A stretch of DNA of 46,323 nucleotides from Psilocybe azurescens. Taxonomy: Eukaryota > Basidiomycota > Agaricomycetes > Agaricales > Agrocybaceae. The translations under genes and the position numbers were made by a program. Below the pieces are notes generated by a model that worked only from the letters and a program-made list of their open reading frames with translations, was not told where the DNA came from and made no database searches. This document shows, piece by piece, positions 1-12,898 of the stretch. Numbering within the stretch: the stretch's first letter is position 1; each line of letters opens with the position of its first letter. Location: assembly GCA_023853785.1 (NCBI GenBank), contig JAJIRX010000559.1, forward strand, positions 1-46,323. Reading direction: 5' to 3'.

Positions 1-685
1 CGGGGGTCCTTTGATGGACGGGGCGTGAACACTTGCGCGGATTGGATCATAGATAAGCGTAGTGTCCGATTTCTCTGGGCTGCATGTAGTAATCAAATGT
101 GAGATTAGTCGAATGCCACTGATTTCTGGGGCTGTAGGGTCACGCACCAACAGGTGTCGCCAGGAGAACCCTGCGCACATCCTTGGTGGGTAGGTGAATC
201 GGAATCGTTTGCTGTGGATTTCGAACTCGGAGTTGTTTGCTAGTGGGGTGATGGTTTGCTGCAGTTCCTCTGAGGCATTGCTCGAGGAAGATGAGGACGA
301 TGTGTTGGGATAAACCCAGGAACCGTCGATGAAGGCGCCTGCCTTTCCTTGCACAACGAGGAAAGCCTTCGAAACCAGTTGTAAATAACCTCGAACATAT
401 CAGGAAACCTTCGACGCACCTTTCCATCCTCGTTGATGAGTCTGCAATGAACAGCATCCACCGTAGGGTAATACAGCCTAACATCGCATTGCAAAGAGCT
501 TCAAAAGTAAGATTGGCAGAGTCGATGCCAAAGGATGTTATGACTTGTGGTCCTGGACTTGTCGCCGCGTCTTTCGGTTTGGCGTTGGATTCCGCTGCTG
601 GTGCAGCTGCTGCAGGGACACTCTGCTTTTTCAGCAAGCTGAGCGTGCCGTAGCGCCCTATTTGGTTGAAGCCTGACGTATCCAT
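1..685 (-). pseudogene. FHA-domain protein, 5' part, frameshifted and cut by window edge
   Basis: The minus strand from the ATG at 685 reads MDTSGFNQIGRYGTLSLLKK, then an Ala/Pro linker, then ITSFGIDSANLTF. That leads into an FHA-like core: QCDVRLYYPTVDAVHCRL, INEDGK, a likely 53-nt intron (GTGCGT..CGAAG, about 350-402), AFLVVQGKAGAFIDG, a Ser run, and FEIHSKRFRFTYPP. FHA domains bind phosphothreonine peptides. The order, with an FHA core followed by the KRFRFTYPP segment, resembles basidiomycete FHA proteins annotated as Ki-67-like; that comparison is from memory of the family. One G appears to be missing near 497, between LTF and the QCDVRL segment, and the frame slips again after TYPP near 180. 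The gene continues beyond position 1. It could be a pseudogene or an intact gene with consensus errors. It diverges from kinase locus 1. Confidence 0.55.
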
Positions 686-1220
686 GTGTGATACGATACC
701 TAATTGCCCGAGTTTCGTGCTCGACCTGGCTGTGGTGTATACCAACAATTTTTCAAAGATTTGAACGACCTGGATGTCCTTCCCGTGGGGAAGGTGAGTT
801 GCGCCGGGCGTTTGTTGAAGTCGTCCAAGTCAATTGTCGTCGGTGAATAAAGGGATTTATGAAGCTACTTCCTGGAATATACCAGGGCAGCAAGGTCGTA
901 CAGGAGTACTAAACGTGGTTCAAGTCAAATTCAACAATCAAAAATCAGGCGCGCGAGGTTCAATATATCACGTGTTCGTTACGCTCGCGGTGCGGAGGCA
1001 CGGGCACGTGAAGTAATATTTCAATTTCCCAGGCGCGTTGACCGACGCGACGTGCCAACCAACTGTCAACTTCGCTAGTAAGCTATATCTGTCGTTTTAC
1101 TACCGGCTATCATTCGAGTTGGCTTAAAGTATCTTCATTAGGGTTCTCTCTCGGATACCTATCTTGGTGAACCTATCTCTCTTGAAGATCGCACTGCGGC
1201 GACTCCATATCTGCTTCAAG
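686..1220. promoter_or_regulatory. intergenic promoter region between FHA gene and kinase 1
   Basis: No convincing gene is present. The stretch 850-1020 is a diverged duplicate of 4270-4440: both contain the string ggaatataccagggcagcaa, then cgtggttcaag, then a gcacgtgaa motif. It therefore marks the upstream region shared by kinase loci 1 and 2. No clear TATA box was seen, unlike the group B loci. Confidence 0.4.
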
Positions 1221-3704
1221 ATGAAGCAAGACTTCGTGACATGCGACGTCGACAATTTTATGGCAGCTTACCTTCCATTTATCCCCAGTAATGAAGATGT
1301 TATTAATTGTATAGAGACGAAGCTCAAGCCAGCCGGTCTCATGACGAAGACAGAAGACTCTGTTTTCACCAATTTCCAAACCACGCTGGTTGCCGACTGT
1401 GCTGCCACTGATTTCGAGGTTTGCACAGAGAACGATACATACAGCCCTTTGGAGGACATAGCCGCGGCTATTGGTACATTTAACCCTTCAGGACGTCCGC
1501 GCAACAAATATCGGTGCAGCAAGATGCCTCTCCAGACGTCCGTATCGCCGGAGGTTGATTCTGAGGTCCACAGCGCAGTTGATGCTTGCTTTATGTCGGG
1601 CCAGGCCTTGACTGTAGACGGTTGTCGAAGCTCGCTAGAAACGGCTGTTCCGATTGCATTTAGTGTCTCAAAGACATATGAGGATCGGTTACAAGTGAGT
1701 GACTTGTCGTATATCTATCTTGCATGGAGCTCACGACTCCTACTTCATTAGAATAACGAAAAGATACTTTCCGCCAACGTCCAAATCATGAACGATGACG
1801 TCCGGCGTATGTTTACATTTGGGGTGAGTCTCCATTTTGTTTGTTTAGCCACATATCTCAAATATGTTTTCTTCAAAGATCACGATCGAGGCCTACGAAG
1901 TGACCCTCTGGGACTATTCCAGGTCGCATTGCGCGATGTCCCAGCCGTTTAACTTCATTCAAGTACGAACCAAGTTTACTCTCTATTACAGACAGCTCAT
2001 AGTCTTTCCAGAATCCAGAACTCCTGATCAGTGTCTTTATGTCGTTCCTATTCGCCACCGAATCCGAGCTAGGCTACGATCCTATGATACAACTCGAAAA
2101 TGACGGCCGCTACATCTACCAATTCCCAGACGGCGAACACTCCAGTGTTTTCTACCGCACCGTGCATCTCATCTCGGGGTATCCCTCGAGCCGCATCACT
2201 GGTCGCATGTGTCGAGTTTGGCTAGTTGAAGCATACAACCCCGCAACCAGAGAGGCGGGAGCCCAAGCCGTCTTGAAAGATGTTTCGCTAGACGCGAGCG
2301 CTAAAATCGAGAGGGAAATTCAAAGCGCGATCTTCGAAGATATAGAGGCGTTCTGGAATACCGAACTTTCCTTAAATTCTCCGCAACTCAATGATATCAA
2401 GGCGCAGCATTGCAACCTGGTTAACAGCGGTGAATATCGAAAACTCTTCCTTGATATCATAACGGATTACGTTGGGCCAATCTCGAAACCAATTACGCTT
2501 GACTGGGAGCCAAAGGATGAATATTGCACGTCGTCAGCAATAGTAGACCGAAAGCAATACCGAGTTATTTTCAAAGAAGTGTGCCGATCTGTAGGTGACC
2601 TCGAAACGCTGGGCGAAGGCATTGACGTTATTCAACAGGCTCATAGAGGTAACTCGTTCAAATAAATGTGGCATTTGAATCTTTACTCACAAATTTGTAG
2701 CGCTACAGCTGCTCTACTGTGCTGGATGGGTCCACAGGGACATCAGTGAAGGCAATATTTTAGCCCATCGAACGAATATCGATGGTAGTCCAACGTCATG
2801 GCAAGCTAAGCTGGTGGACCTCGAATATGCAAAGAAATTTCCTCCTCCAGATGACTATAAGGCGGCTGCTGATCCCAAAACGGTATGTTATCAGTATTCG
2901 GTAAGGTGCTTAGTACGTATATCTAACACCTAGTCAGGGAACTCCATATTTTATGCCCACCGAGGTTTTGGCCAATCACTACCTTTTTGTCCCCACATTG
3001 GAACCCTCGAAAGCCGTCCGTGGCATGTTCACAAAAGCACACCGGTCTACAGGTGTTTTATCGGTTAAGCCTATCGTCGTACATAACTTCCAGCATGACT
3101 TGGAGTCTCTTTGGTGGCTCATCCTCTGGCTCATTACTTCCCACATAAAAGACCAACCCAACAAAGATTGGCAAGGGCCAACAACTCTCAAAGATACAAT
3201 CAATTTGTGCCAACAATGGGCTACTCCAATCTTCCAGAACGTTGACTATCTGTCCCAAGCAAGGCGCAGATGTTTCACCTTTTCTTTCAGAGAAAAGCTG
3301 TCTGGTTTCTTCCCGACGAATATTGCTGATTGCGTCGGGAGCCTCGATCTCCTCAGGGATTTCATGCTTTCTGCCTACGTTGATCGCGAAGAGCAGGGGA
3401 GTCTTCGCAACAAGGAATCTTACGCCCAAATACACAAGCATTTTGGCTTTTTTTTCAGACATTCAAGAAGAACCAGAGTGGCGTAAATATGTTTTAACGA
3501 GGACACCAACCCCCGATCCTTCGGGAGATACCAACCCTTTGATTTCGCTCCCGGAGCCGGGGGCATCGCTTCTGGCAGCTCCATACAAAGTCAAGGCCAA
3601 ACGCGGACCTGACCAAAATCCCAACTTGGAGGAGCGGGGTCATACGGGTGGCTCTCAGGGGGTTCTCGTGGCCCAGGCAGCAAGAAATTCAGACAGGGTC
3701 GATA
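1221..3704 (+). CDS. FunK1 fungal-type protein kinase, locus 1 (group A)
   Basis: Predicted serine/threonine-type kinase of the fungal FunK1 family (Pkinase_fungal). Six exons fit by splice phase: 1221-1694, 1752-1823, 1879-1962, 2012-2648, 2701-2882, 2938-3486. They give an uninterrupted 665-aa product. Visible motifs are AQAVLKDVSLD (beta-3 lysine), WVHRDISEGN (catalytic Asp and Asn), LVDLEYA (metal-binding Asp, DLE instead of DFG), GTPYFMPTE (activation-loop end) and HNFQHDLESLWW, the FunK1 signature. The usual basic tail (KVKAKRGPDQNPNLEE) lies in another frame and ends at TAA 3702-3704. Reaching it needs one-base shifts at the T8 run 3448-3455 and near the G5 run at 3657. The ATG at 1221 starts a segment equivalent to an internal part of group B exon 3, so short upstream exons may be missed. 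Substrate unknown. Confidence 0.8.
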
Positions 3705-4668
3705 ACTCCGCGCCTTGCACCTCACGGCTAGCGATAGCCTACGTGACAACTTACAACTTCCTTTACTTCTTTTTCTGCCTTCTGTTTATTTTTGCGCCTG
3801 TAGTTTCAACTATTCTACAATGACCGTAGCGTGATTGTCTTTCAAACTTCCTTTCATCTTTTTTCTCCTATATAAATGTAGGCATATATAAGATAAAGAC
3901 TTCGAATATTCATGATGGTCACTACAACACTTATAGTTAAATAATTTTGTGAATCACACGAAGTTCGATTTACTGACTTGTCTTTTGCTTGCCTTAGCTC
4001 CCTGATCAAAACCCGCACCTCGAACCTTTGACTATTAAGCGCGCAACCGGTTGGTAACCCTTAACGAGGGTGTCGGGCGTTAGGAGTGGAGATAACCGCG
4101 TCTGACGAGCCTGGTGACGCCAGGCTTTCAACGCCGTAACGTTCTGCTTGGCTGAAGCTGTTGTAATGCTTAATTATTTGCATTTCGTGTGTCAATTAGT
4201 TGGTGATAATGTATCTCAACAATTTTGAACGAGCTGGCCAAGCTGTCCAAGTCAATGAATAAATATATTAATAGAATTCATTTCTGGAATATACCAGGGC
4301 AGCAAGGTCGGGCAGGAGTAGACGGGAGTATTAAACGTGGTTCAAGAACAATCGAGAAAATTAGACATGCGACGCGCGATGCGCGCAGACCAAGGTTCAG
4401 CATGTCAGTGTTCATTGAGTAACGAGCACGTGAAACAATATTACAACTTCCCAGGCGCGTGTCGCGTTGTTTTCGCGGTTATTGACGCGACTGTGCCGAC
4501 GCTAGTTAACTCTACAAGTGCCACTGTCTTGCTGCTGACTTTCTAGTCCTTCATTCATACTTTGGTATCATTCAAGTCGGCTTTTAAACATCTTTAGATA
4601 GGTTTTCTCTCAGGATTCAAGAACCTATCCCCTTGAAGATCGGACGGCGAGACCGTGTCTGCTTCAAC
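3705..4668. other. 3' flank of kinase 1 and upstream region of kinase 2
   Basis: No supported gene. 3705-4130 is a diverged copy of the 3' flank also found after loci 3, 4 and 8 (shared stretches cacggctagcg, cctgtagt.tcaac, and taaagactt followed by a tggtcactacaacac motif). 4255-4450 duplicates the upstream region of locus 1. The junction between the two flank types near 4150-4250 is a likely duplication boundary. Confidence 0.4.
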
Positions 4669-7106
4669 ATGATGCCAGACTTCGTGACATGCGACATCGA
4701 GAATTTCATGGCCGCCTACCTTCCTTTTATTCCCGATAAAGAAGACGTTACCGACTGTATAGAAACAAACTTCAAGCCAGTCGGTCTCATGGCGCAGTCA
4801 GAATTACCAGTTTTCACCCATTTTCCAGCATCCCCTGCTGCCGACGATGCTGATATCGAGAATAGCACCAACAGAGATATATACGATCCACTGAACAGCA
4901 TCGCCGATGCAATAGGGACATTCATTCCATCCATGCGTCCCCGCAACAGATATCGCTACAGCAATATACCTCGCCGGACGTCTACATCCGATGTTGATTC
5001 TGAGTTCGACAACGAGGTCGACGCCTGCTTCGTGACGGACCAGGCTCTGACTACAGATGATCGTCGGTTCGCTGGGAGCGGCCGTTTGGATTGGATATAG
5101 TGTTTCAAATACATGTGAAAACCGGATGAAAGTGAGTGTTTGCATATTATAATACCCGTCCTCCTGAGAACTTATACAATTTTTAGAATAACGGGAAAGT
5201 CGTGAATGCCGCTCTCCGCATCATGAACTGTGATGTACGGCGTATGTTCACCTTCGGGGTAAGGTTCTGCTAACTATACTTTTTATATATTCTGATAACT
5301 ATGTCTTCAAAGATCACCATCGAAGCCGATGAGGCGACCCTATCGTATTATTCCAGATCCCACTGTGCAGTGTCCCGGACATTCAACTTTGTTCAAGTAC
5401 GAGCTCAATTCATTCTCTACTACACGGCTGATGCATCTTCTAGAACCCTGAACTCCTGATCAGTGTCTTCATGTCGTTCCTATTCGCCACCGAATCCGAG
5501 CTGGGTTACGACCCTATGATACAGCTCCAAAATGATGGCCGCTACATCTACCAATTCCCTGACGGTAATCAATCCAGTGTTTTCTACCGCACTATGCATA
5601 TTATCTCGGACTATCCATTGAGCCATATCACTGGTCGCATGTGCCGAATTTGGCTCGTCGAGGCATACGATCCCGCAACAAAACAGGCAGGAGCACAAGC
5701 TGTTTTTAAAAGACGTCTGTCTCGACTCGGGCGCCAAAACCGAGCGGGAAATTCAAAACGCGATCTTTGAAGATATAGAGGCTTTCTTTGATAGCGAGCT
5801 ATCTCTGGATTCTCCGCAACTTAACGATATCAAGACGCAACATCGCGACCTCATTGACAGCGGCGAATACCGGCAGCTGTTTCTCGAAATCATACTGGAC
5901 TATGTTGGACCAATTTCGAAACCAGTGGTACCCAGCTCAGAGCCAAAGGACCATTATCGCACGCCGTCAGAAATAGTCAATCGAAAACGATACCGAGTTC
6001 TTTTCAAAGAAGTGTGCCGATCTGTAGGTGATCTTGAAACGCTGGGCGAAGCTATCGATGTTATCCAACAGGCTCATACAGGTAACTTAATCAAATCAAT
6101 GAGGCATTTGAATCCTTACTCACAAATTATTTGCCAGCCCTGCAACTTCTTTACTGTGCAGGATGGGTCCACAGAGATATCAGCATAGGCAATGTTTTAG
6201 CTCATCGAACGGATGACTCGTTACCATGGAAAGTTAAGCTGATAGATCTTGAATATGCAAAGAGGTTTCCTCCTCCGGATAATTATGAAGCTACTGTTGA
6301 TCCTAAGACAGTATGTCATCTTTGCCTACGGTGTTGTGTATAGCTAACTTTTAGTCAGGGAACTCCATACTTCATGCCGACCGAGATTCTAGCCAAGCAA
6401 TACTTATATATTCCAAGAAAGAAAGTTCAGACAAGGGATCGCAGCAAGTACACCAAAGACGCTAATGCACCAACACGAGACATCGTGATTCATAACTTTC
6501 AGCATGACTTGGAATCTCTTTGGTGGCTCATTCTCTATCTCATCATTTCCCACATCAAAGACCAATCCATCGAAGATTGGCAAGGTCCCGTCTTCCAGAA
6601 CGCAGTCGAACGCAGTCAGAATTGGGCTGCTCCGATCTTCCAGAATGTTATCGATCTGTCGAGTGAAAGACGCATCTGCTTTAACTATTCTCTTGTGGAG
6701 GCAACGGTCTCGTTCATACCAGAAAGTGTTGCTCCCATTGCTCAGCTTCTGGAGATAAATAGGGCGACTTTGCAGCACGCCTTCGTGGGTCGTGTGCGAG
6801 ACGGTTACCTCCGCAACGTAGAGTCTTACGCTCTCGTACATTTAGATTTTGGCGATTTTCTTGAAGCCATCCAAGGACTCGAAAAAAAAAGAGTGGCGTA
6901 AATATTCTTTGAAGACATTGACGAAGTTTTCGACCCTCAATTCTAACCCGCGCATACCTGCATTTTCACCAGGGGCAGGGGCGTGCCTTTCATCACCAGG
7001 GAACGTCAAGGCGAAACGAGGTCCCGAACAGAATCCCAACCTAGAAGAGCAGGGTCGTACAGAAGGCTCCCACAAACGCGGTACAAAGCTCAAAAAAGTC
7101 GCTTGA
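4669..7106 (+). pseudogene. FunK1 kinase, locus 2 (group A), frameshifted
   Basis: Same exon order as locus 1, starting MMPDFVTCDIENFMAAYLPF. Motifs include GWVHRDISIGN, LIDLEYAKRF, GTPYFMPTEIL and VIHNFQHDLESLWW. Three disruptions are seen. A one-base slip near 5070 puts the LGAAVWIGYSVSN segment out of frame with the preceding exon. An extra A in the run 5708-5711 falls exactly at the beta-3 lysine (AVFK). The A9 run 6882-6890 separates the C-lobe (stop at 6901) from the basic tail NVKAKRGPEQNPNLEEQGR, which ends at TGA 7104-7106. Two of the three are at homopolymers, so some may be consensus errors. Its C-lobe is the closest match in the window to the C-lobe of locus 6. Confidence 0.7.
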
Positions 7107-8028
7107 CTGCCCTTCTGGCCTTGAAAGAAGTATTGGTGGCCCGGGTGACATATGTCTGATTTCCATCTGCTCCTTTTCTCTCTGGATCTATCGATTTTTC
7201 ATGCAATACAAGTTATGACTTTTGTTTCTCATTTTTACATCTAAACATAATGCAGCTATGGCATATTGTAACAAGGACTTCATTCATAGAAGCTTATAAA
7301 CGATCACTTCGTGTTCAAGTTGTATCTCAAGTGAACTTGAACCACACAACATCCTGTCAAAGAAAAACTATTGGCATCATGCCCTGCGACTGTTCTGTTG
7401 ATGAAACCCTTCGTAGTCCTTGTGCTCACAATGGTTGAAAACCTATTGTCATTATAGTCTGACCCGCGTGGAGAGACAGACGTCATATAATAGATATTAT
7501 TCAGAACACAATCCAGTAAGCACTGAGAAATCGAAATCAGAATCGAAGACGATAACCGTGGTTTCGATGTCTTTGCATATAATGATGTATAATGGTCTGC
7601 GTATTTGAAGTGTTCTGAACCATTGTCATATAGCTTGAACTGAAATCAGGATAATGTGGAATGCCATTGCAGGAATGGAAACAGTACTCGGCCGTAAGAA
7701 GGCCGACCGTTGATAGCTCTTGACAAGAATGGCCTGAATCTGAGACATTGATGTACCGTGCCCATGAGGAGATGGAGTAGAAATGGCCCATCAATTTCTC
7801 TCCGGAAATAACGATGTTTACAAAAGTTTGTAGACAATGAACCGCCGTGGTGGGCTTTCGTGATTAGGGGCTGGATTTCGAAACCAGGCTGGATCTGGAA
7901 GTGACAATGTGGTGGCGTGGCTGTGAACAATGGTCAGGCCGTGGGAACCTTCTGACACCACCCCGTGCAAATGAACGAACGCGCTTCCACTTCGCGTCGC
8001 GACTACCATGTCAAGTTGGTCTCAAAAC
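7107..8028. other. 3' flank of kinase 2 and conserved upstream box of kinase 3
   Basis: No supported gene; short open frames here look random. 7384-7680 (starting gcgactgttctgttgatg) is repeated at 20141-20400 and 25076-25380. 7700-7920 is a conserved upstream box containing the string gaggagatggagtagaaatg, repeated at 11795-11945, 11955-12145, 20438-20620 and 25390-25575. 7930-8030 is the proximal promoter of group B kinases (gtgaacaatggtcaggccgtg followed by a ccaccccgtgcaaat motif). Confidence 0.5.
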
Positions 8029-8035
8029 TATATAA
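8029..8035 (+). promoter_or_regulatory. TATA box, kinase 3
   Basis: TATATAA lies 46 nt upstream of the ATG at 8081, inside a promoter block shared with loci 4, 6 and 8. The same spacing and the following agatg are kept in all four, which supports a real core promoter. Confidence 0.6.
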
Positions 8036-8080
8036 GATGCCCTGATTCTGCCATATTTCTCTAACTTCACCAGTCCTTCA

Positions 8081-10895
8081 ATGTCTTCCAGTTCCAGCGA
8101 TGAATCGACGTAAGGACTGCTCGTCTCTGTTTGGGCAGTGACTATAAACTTAATCTCTAACCAATCTCTAACTCTTTAGTGCATCAAGTCCAAACATTAA
8201 ACACATTCGCAAGTGAGTTATGTCCTTGGTGCTGCTGTTTGAATCCAAGTTGACATCGTCCTAGCCTATCTTTCACACCTCGCAAGAGTGTCACCGGCAG
8301 TGGAACTAGCAAGATCACAGATCTTCGTGCTCACATTGGCTCCGAAATGAATGGGGAATTCGTTATCTGCGACGTTGACAAGTTCATGGAACACTACCTA
8401 CCGTTTGTGCCTAGTGAAAACCATGTAAAAAGCTGTGTGGAGACAAAGCTTAAGCCATCCGGTCTCATGGACAAATCAACGACTTCTGTTTTCACCGCTT
8501 TCCGCGACACTCCTGTCATCAACAAAGAAGTCGTCGGCCAGCGGACCGAGATGGAAATATACGCCCCATTGGAAGAAATTGCCAAAGAAATTGCTGAATT
8601 CGATCATCCTGATAAAGCCCGCACACGCAATAAGTTTAGCTATCGCAACGTGCCGTTCGACACTATCAAGTCGGATATTCATGGGTCCAACCACAAGGTC
8701 GACGCTTGTTTCACCACAGACGAGGCGATCAGCGAGAAAGATCGTCGCTTAAGCACATGGGGAATGGCCGTACCTGTTGAACAGAAGGTGGTCACTACAG
8801 AAGAAAAGTTGATTGATGTGAGTTGTTCTGGCTGTATCTGTCCTCCTTGAAACTCACGACGTTGTTAGAATAACCAAAAGATACTTTCGGCTAACGTCCA
8901 AATCATGAACGACGACACCCGGCGCATGTTTACGTTTGGGGTGAGTTTCTATTTATTGTCGTTCTGGCACTTCTCTCATTAATATCACCTTCAAAGATCA
9001 CTATCGAGGCAGATCAAATGACACTCTGGTATCATTCCAGATCTCATTCCGCGGTTTCCAAATCATTCAACTTTGTTAAGGTATGAAGCTACTCTACTTC
9101 GTGATGTAGATCCTGACTGATAGTGTTAAAGGATCCCGAACGGTTGATCAAAGTTTTCATGTCATTCCTCTTCGCCACAGAGGTCGAGCTAGGCTACAAC
9201 CCTATGGTGGAACGCCGAAGTGATGGCAAACACATTTACAGAATCCTCCAAGCCGACAAAAAAACCTTCCGTTTCTACCGTACCGTGAAGCTTATCTCAG
9301 GCTATCGAACAAACAACATTACTGGTCGCATGCCCAGAGTCTGGTTGGTCGAGTCTTATGACCCGGCCACTCAAAAGGTTGGAGAACAATTGATTTTGAA
9401 GGACGTCTGGTTGGATTCAAACGCCGCAACCGAACGGCAAATACAAAATTCAATCTTCGAAGGTATCGAAGCATTTGGTGACGGCGAAGCTCCTTCCGAC
9501 TCCCCGGGGCTCAGCGCTATCTGGTCGGAGCGCAAAGACCTCATCCGCAGTCGGGACTATCAACAGCTCTTCCTGACAATTAAAGATGACTACGCCGACG
9601 GCGTAGTCTCGAAAACTAATTGCCCCCTGGCGCCCAGCGCAAGCAGGTTGTTTTCGTCCCCATGAAGGCTTACACCTCGAAGGAGACAGCCACCCGCCCA
9701 GAGGCTGGCCAATCTCACCCTATACATTCCGCCGTAGCCGAAGACCTCTATCGTGCCTATGAGCCCAAGAAGCAATACTGGGTAGTTTTCAAGGAGGTCT
9801 GCAGATCTGTAGGTGAACTCCGAACGCTGGGCGAATTCATTGATGTTATACAACAGGCTCATATTGGTAAGTGATTCGAACGACTGTGTTATTTGAATAT
9901 ATACTCACAACTGTTTCTTATGTTTTGTACAACTATAGCGCTACAATTACTTTACTGTGCTGGGTGGGTCCATAGGGACATCAGTTCCGGAAATATTCTA
10001 GCCTACCGACAGGATCTCATTGACGCTAAAACCCCATGGGGGGGCAAACTGATGGACCTCGAATATGCGAAGAAGTTCCCACTTCCAGAAGATTATGAAG
10101 CTGCTGTCGATCCCAAAACTGTTTGTCGTCATCATTTCGACTTTGATTCTTCACTGATGCATAACGTACATTTAGGGCACTCCCTTTTTTATGGCCTCGG
10201 AGATCTTGGCCAAAACACCCTTGTACCACCCTGGAACGATGGCCCCCAACGGGCGGCTTCCCCGAACATGTTTAAACCGAAGCCGACTATTGATCAGACA
10301 GAGGCTAACACCACCGGCCCACCTATGGCCCCCGTTGTGCATAACTTTCTGCATGACTTGGAATCACTTTGGTGGCTTATCCTTTGGACTCTGACTTCCC
10401 GAATCCAAGATCCGAAATGCAAAACTGGCTTGCTTTGGTATTTCAAAATATTACCGACCTCAGTTCGAAGCGACGAAGATGCTTTGAGTATCCTATCGAA
10501 AACAAACTGAACCGTTTCTTGCCAGAAGCACTTGCTCCATTCGCCCATCCTCTGGATCTCTTGCGTGACGAAATGTTTCAATCCTATCTCAAGCGCGAGT
10601 TGGCGGGGATGTTCGGAATGTGGATTCTTACGCCACGATACACCGACAAGTTGGTTGGTTCCTCGATGCAGTTCAAGCATTCCCTACGGACCAATGGCGT
10701 GCTTATCTCTTGCATGAAGATCCAACAAACCGCGCTAAGTCTTCTGTAAAAGACTCGAAGGCGGCAGGGACACAGGTCCCTGGCCCAATCAAAGTCAAGG
10801 CCAAAAGAGGTCCTGAACAAAATCCCAACCTGGAGGAGCAAGGCCGTACCGGGAGCACTCATCAGGGTGGTAAGAAGTCTAGAAAGGATCAATAA
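8081..10895 (+). pseudogene. FunK1 kinase, locus 3 (group B), multiply frameshifted
   Basis: Exon 1 encodes MSSSSSDEST and ends at GTAAGG. The later exons match locus 6: NGEFVICDVDKFMEHYLPF, NNQKILSANVQIMND, ITIEADQMTLWYHSRSHS, FMSFLFATEVELGY, VHRDISSGNIL, LMDLEYAKKF, GTPFFMASEIL, HNFLHDLESLWW, and a basic tail KVKAKRGPEQNPNLEE ending at 10895. The frame breaks at about 9620 (near C5), about 10240 (between the activation-loop segment and HDLES), about 10425 and about 10615. With four or more breaks spread over both lobes, this is the most damaged of the full-length loci and most likely a true pseudogene. The upstream box and TATA are intact. Confidence 0.7.
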
Positions 10896-11770
10896 TTTAG
10901 CCATTTTACATCACGGCTAGCGTTAGCCCACGAAACACTTATGGCTTCCTTTACTTCCGCTTCTTCTTTCTATCTCTTTCCTGCTCCTGTAATATCACCA
11001 CAATTTCACACCATAAGCGTATCGCCGTCGTTCTTCAGTTTTCTTCTCCCTTTCTTGCTCTTTTATCAATTTAAACACAATGTAACGACATGCTATTAAA
11101 AAGACTTCAAGTATACACGATGGTCACCACAACACTCAGTATTTAAGTGATTTTGCGTCTAACACTAGTGATAAATCTCACGAGGTTCAACCATCTCAGC
11201 TTTCACCAATCCTAACAAGCGCGCGACGAGCTGGTCAATGTTGGCGAGCGCATAGCGCGTTGAGACCCACAACACATACCCGTGACGACGCCGTGCTTGC
11301 TAAAGTCTTATAATTTTTTTGATTCCATACCCCCACTCACAAGCTTCAGAACATTACTCCGAGAAGGGCACTGTGTTCTTCCAAGGCTCTTCTGTACGCT
11401 CATCTCACTTCCGTATGATCTCAAGACAACAATATATATCTAGCGTACATCTGGCTGCGTCATGAGACCCGCTGGCTTCAGTATTTCCTCCATACACATG
11501 GTGACGTTCTTATGTCACGCCGCATCGGTTGCAAAACTGGGACTACTTGGGAATACTGCATTCATGTGCTTGTTCAAACACCCGCGATGGGTTCATGCGA
11601 CACATTCAATCGGACGCGCTCATTAATGGACAGCAGCTCGTTCCGCGCTTCTTAGGGTTGTGAGATCGAGGTAATACTCCTGCCAGTGAAATTCCTGGAC
11701 GCTAGTGGTTCAAAGAAAGAAAAAGAGACAGATTACCAACACCGTCGTGATCTGCATATTTAAAGTATTC
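10896..11770. other. 3' flank of kinase 3
   Basis: No supported gene. It resembles the 3' flanks of loci 4 and 8: shared tttctatctctttcctg, gcgtatcgccg-like and acaatgtaac motifs, then a region with gagcgcatagcgcgttgag and cgtgacgacgccg. Confidence 0.4.
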
Positions 11771-12146
11771 TGAGTCATTTTAATATAGCTTAGCGAAGTT
11801 GAATCTGGGACATTGTAGCACCGTGCCCATGAGGAGATGGAGTAGAAATCGTCCATCGCCTCCCCCCCGTAAATAATGATGTTTACAAAGAAGTTTGTAG
11901 ACAGTGAACCACCGTAGTGAGCCTTCGTAATTAGGGGCTAGATTAACACTCAGCGTTGATGGCTCTTCACAAGAATGGCCTGAATCTGGGACATTGTGGT
12001 ACCGTACCCTGAGGAGATGGAGTAGAAATGGCTCATCATCTACTCTCCGGAAATAACAACATTTGCAGAACTTCGTAGGCAATGAACCGCCGTGGTGGGC
12101 CTTCGTGATTAGGGGCTGGATCTGAAGTGACAATGTGATGACGAGG
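11771..12146. repeat. tandem duplication of the kinase upstream box
   Basis: Two head-to-tail copies (about 11795-11945 and 11955-12145) of the conserved box that occurs once upstream of loci 3, 6 and 8. Both contain the string gaggagatggagtagaaat, then a gtttgtagaca or cttcgtaggca variant, then ttcg.gattaggggctgga. Only locus 4 has two. Confidence 0.6.
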
Positions 12147-12149
12147 TTA

Positions 12150-12898
12150 CGAGTCCTTTACGTAAGTAAAGACTCGTTCTTTACACAGGGACCCAGCAAG
12201 GGCGCAATGTCAAGAATCTATCTTTGTGCGAATATATTTCCTGTTTTGTCTTTAATAACGTGACGTGAATGTGATTTTTGTTGCTCGGTATTTCCCGTTT
12301 TGTTTTCAATAACGTGATGTGAATATGAATTCTATTGCTTTTGTAAAACCGGCTTCTCCTGAGTTATTTTTTGCCGAATGATGCTTAACTCCTTCCATCG
12401 CTTTGATAATGTGACGTAAATTCTGAATTCCATTGCATTTGTCATCCAGCACCAGTGTTTGTAAATTGACACTTTTCATTTATAACTTCACAACCGCAGC
12501 TTTTTAAATCTGATTTTTAGCACTCTGATAGAGACAGCTCATATGCATATTAATCCGAATTTTTTATATTTTTATGTTCAATATAAGGGCCAAAATATTG
12601 TAATGAATGTGCCAAAAGTGCAAAATCAGGCTCTGACATCACAAAATGGCTCTTTGTTCTCCAGTTTTTGCATTGTGCATAGCAAGTCATTCATTACCTA
12701 GCTTATAATTTTTGAAGCCATAAAGTGTGAGGAAGGATGGTAAAATCTGGCCCCAACATAGTAAAATGGCTCCTTTTCTCTATTTTTTGGTATTGTGCAT
12801 AATGAATTGTTCAGTATATGTAATTATAAAATTTTGATGCTAAAAGTATAAGTATAATTAAGCAAGGATGGTTCAAATCAGTCCCACAAAAGGACTCG
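12150..12898. mobile_element. 749-bp non-autonomous DNA element, TTA target duplication
   Basis: The ends are inverted repeats CGAGTCCTTT (12150-12159) and AAAGGACTCG (12889-12898), flanked by TTA at 12147-12149 and 12899-12901. In loci 3 and 6 the corresponding promoter runs straight from gaagtgacaatgtgg into gtgaacaatggtcagg. The interior is AT-rich with no coding potential. It holds three diverged copies of an ataacgtgacgtgaat-type unit (12250-12450) and two diverged ~120-bp tandem repeats (12600-12725 and 12726-12850, sharing aaaatggctc and attgtgcat). A 3-bp TTA duplication suits PIF/Harbinger elements, but the TIR is short, so family assignment is tentative. Confidence 0.55.

Noticed and set aside
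12600..12850. Two ~120-bp repeats considered as a CRISPR-like or minisatellite array.
   Set aside because: Only two diverged units, inside a transposon, in a eukaryote.
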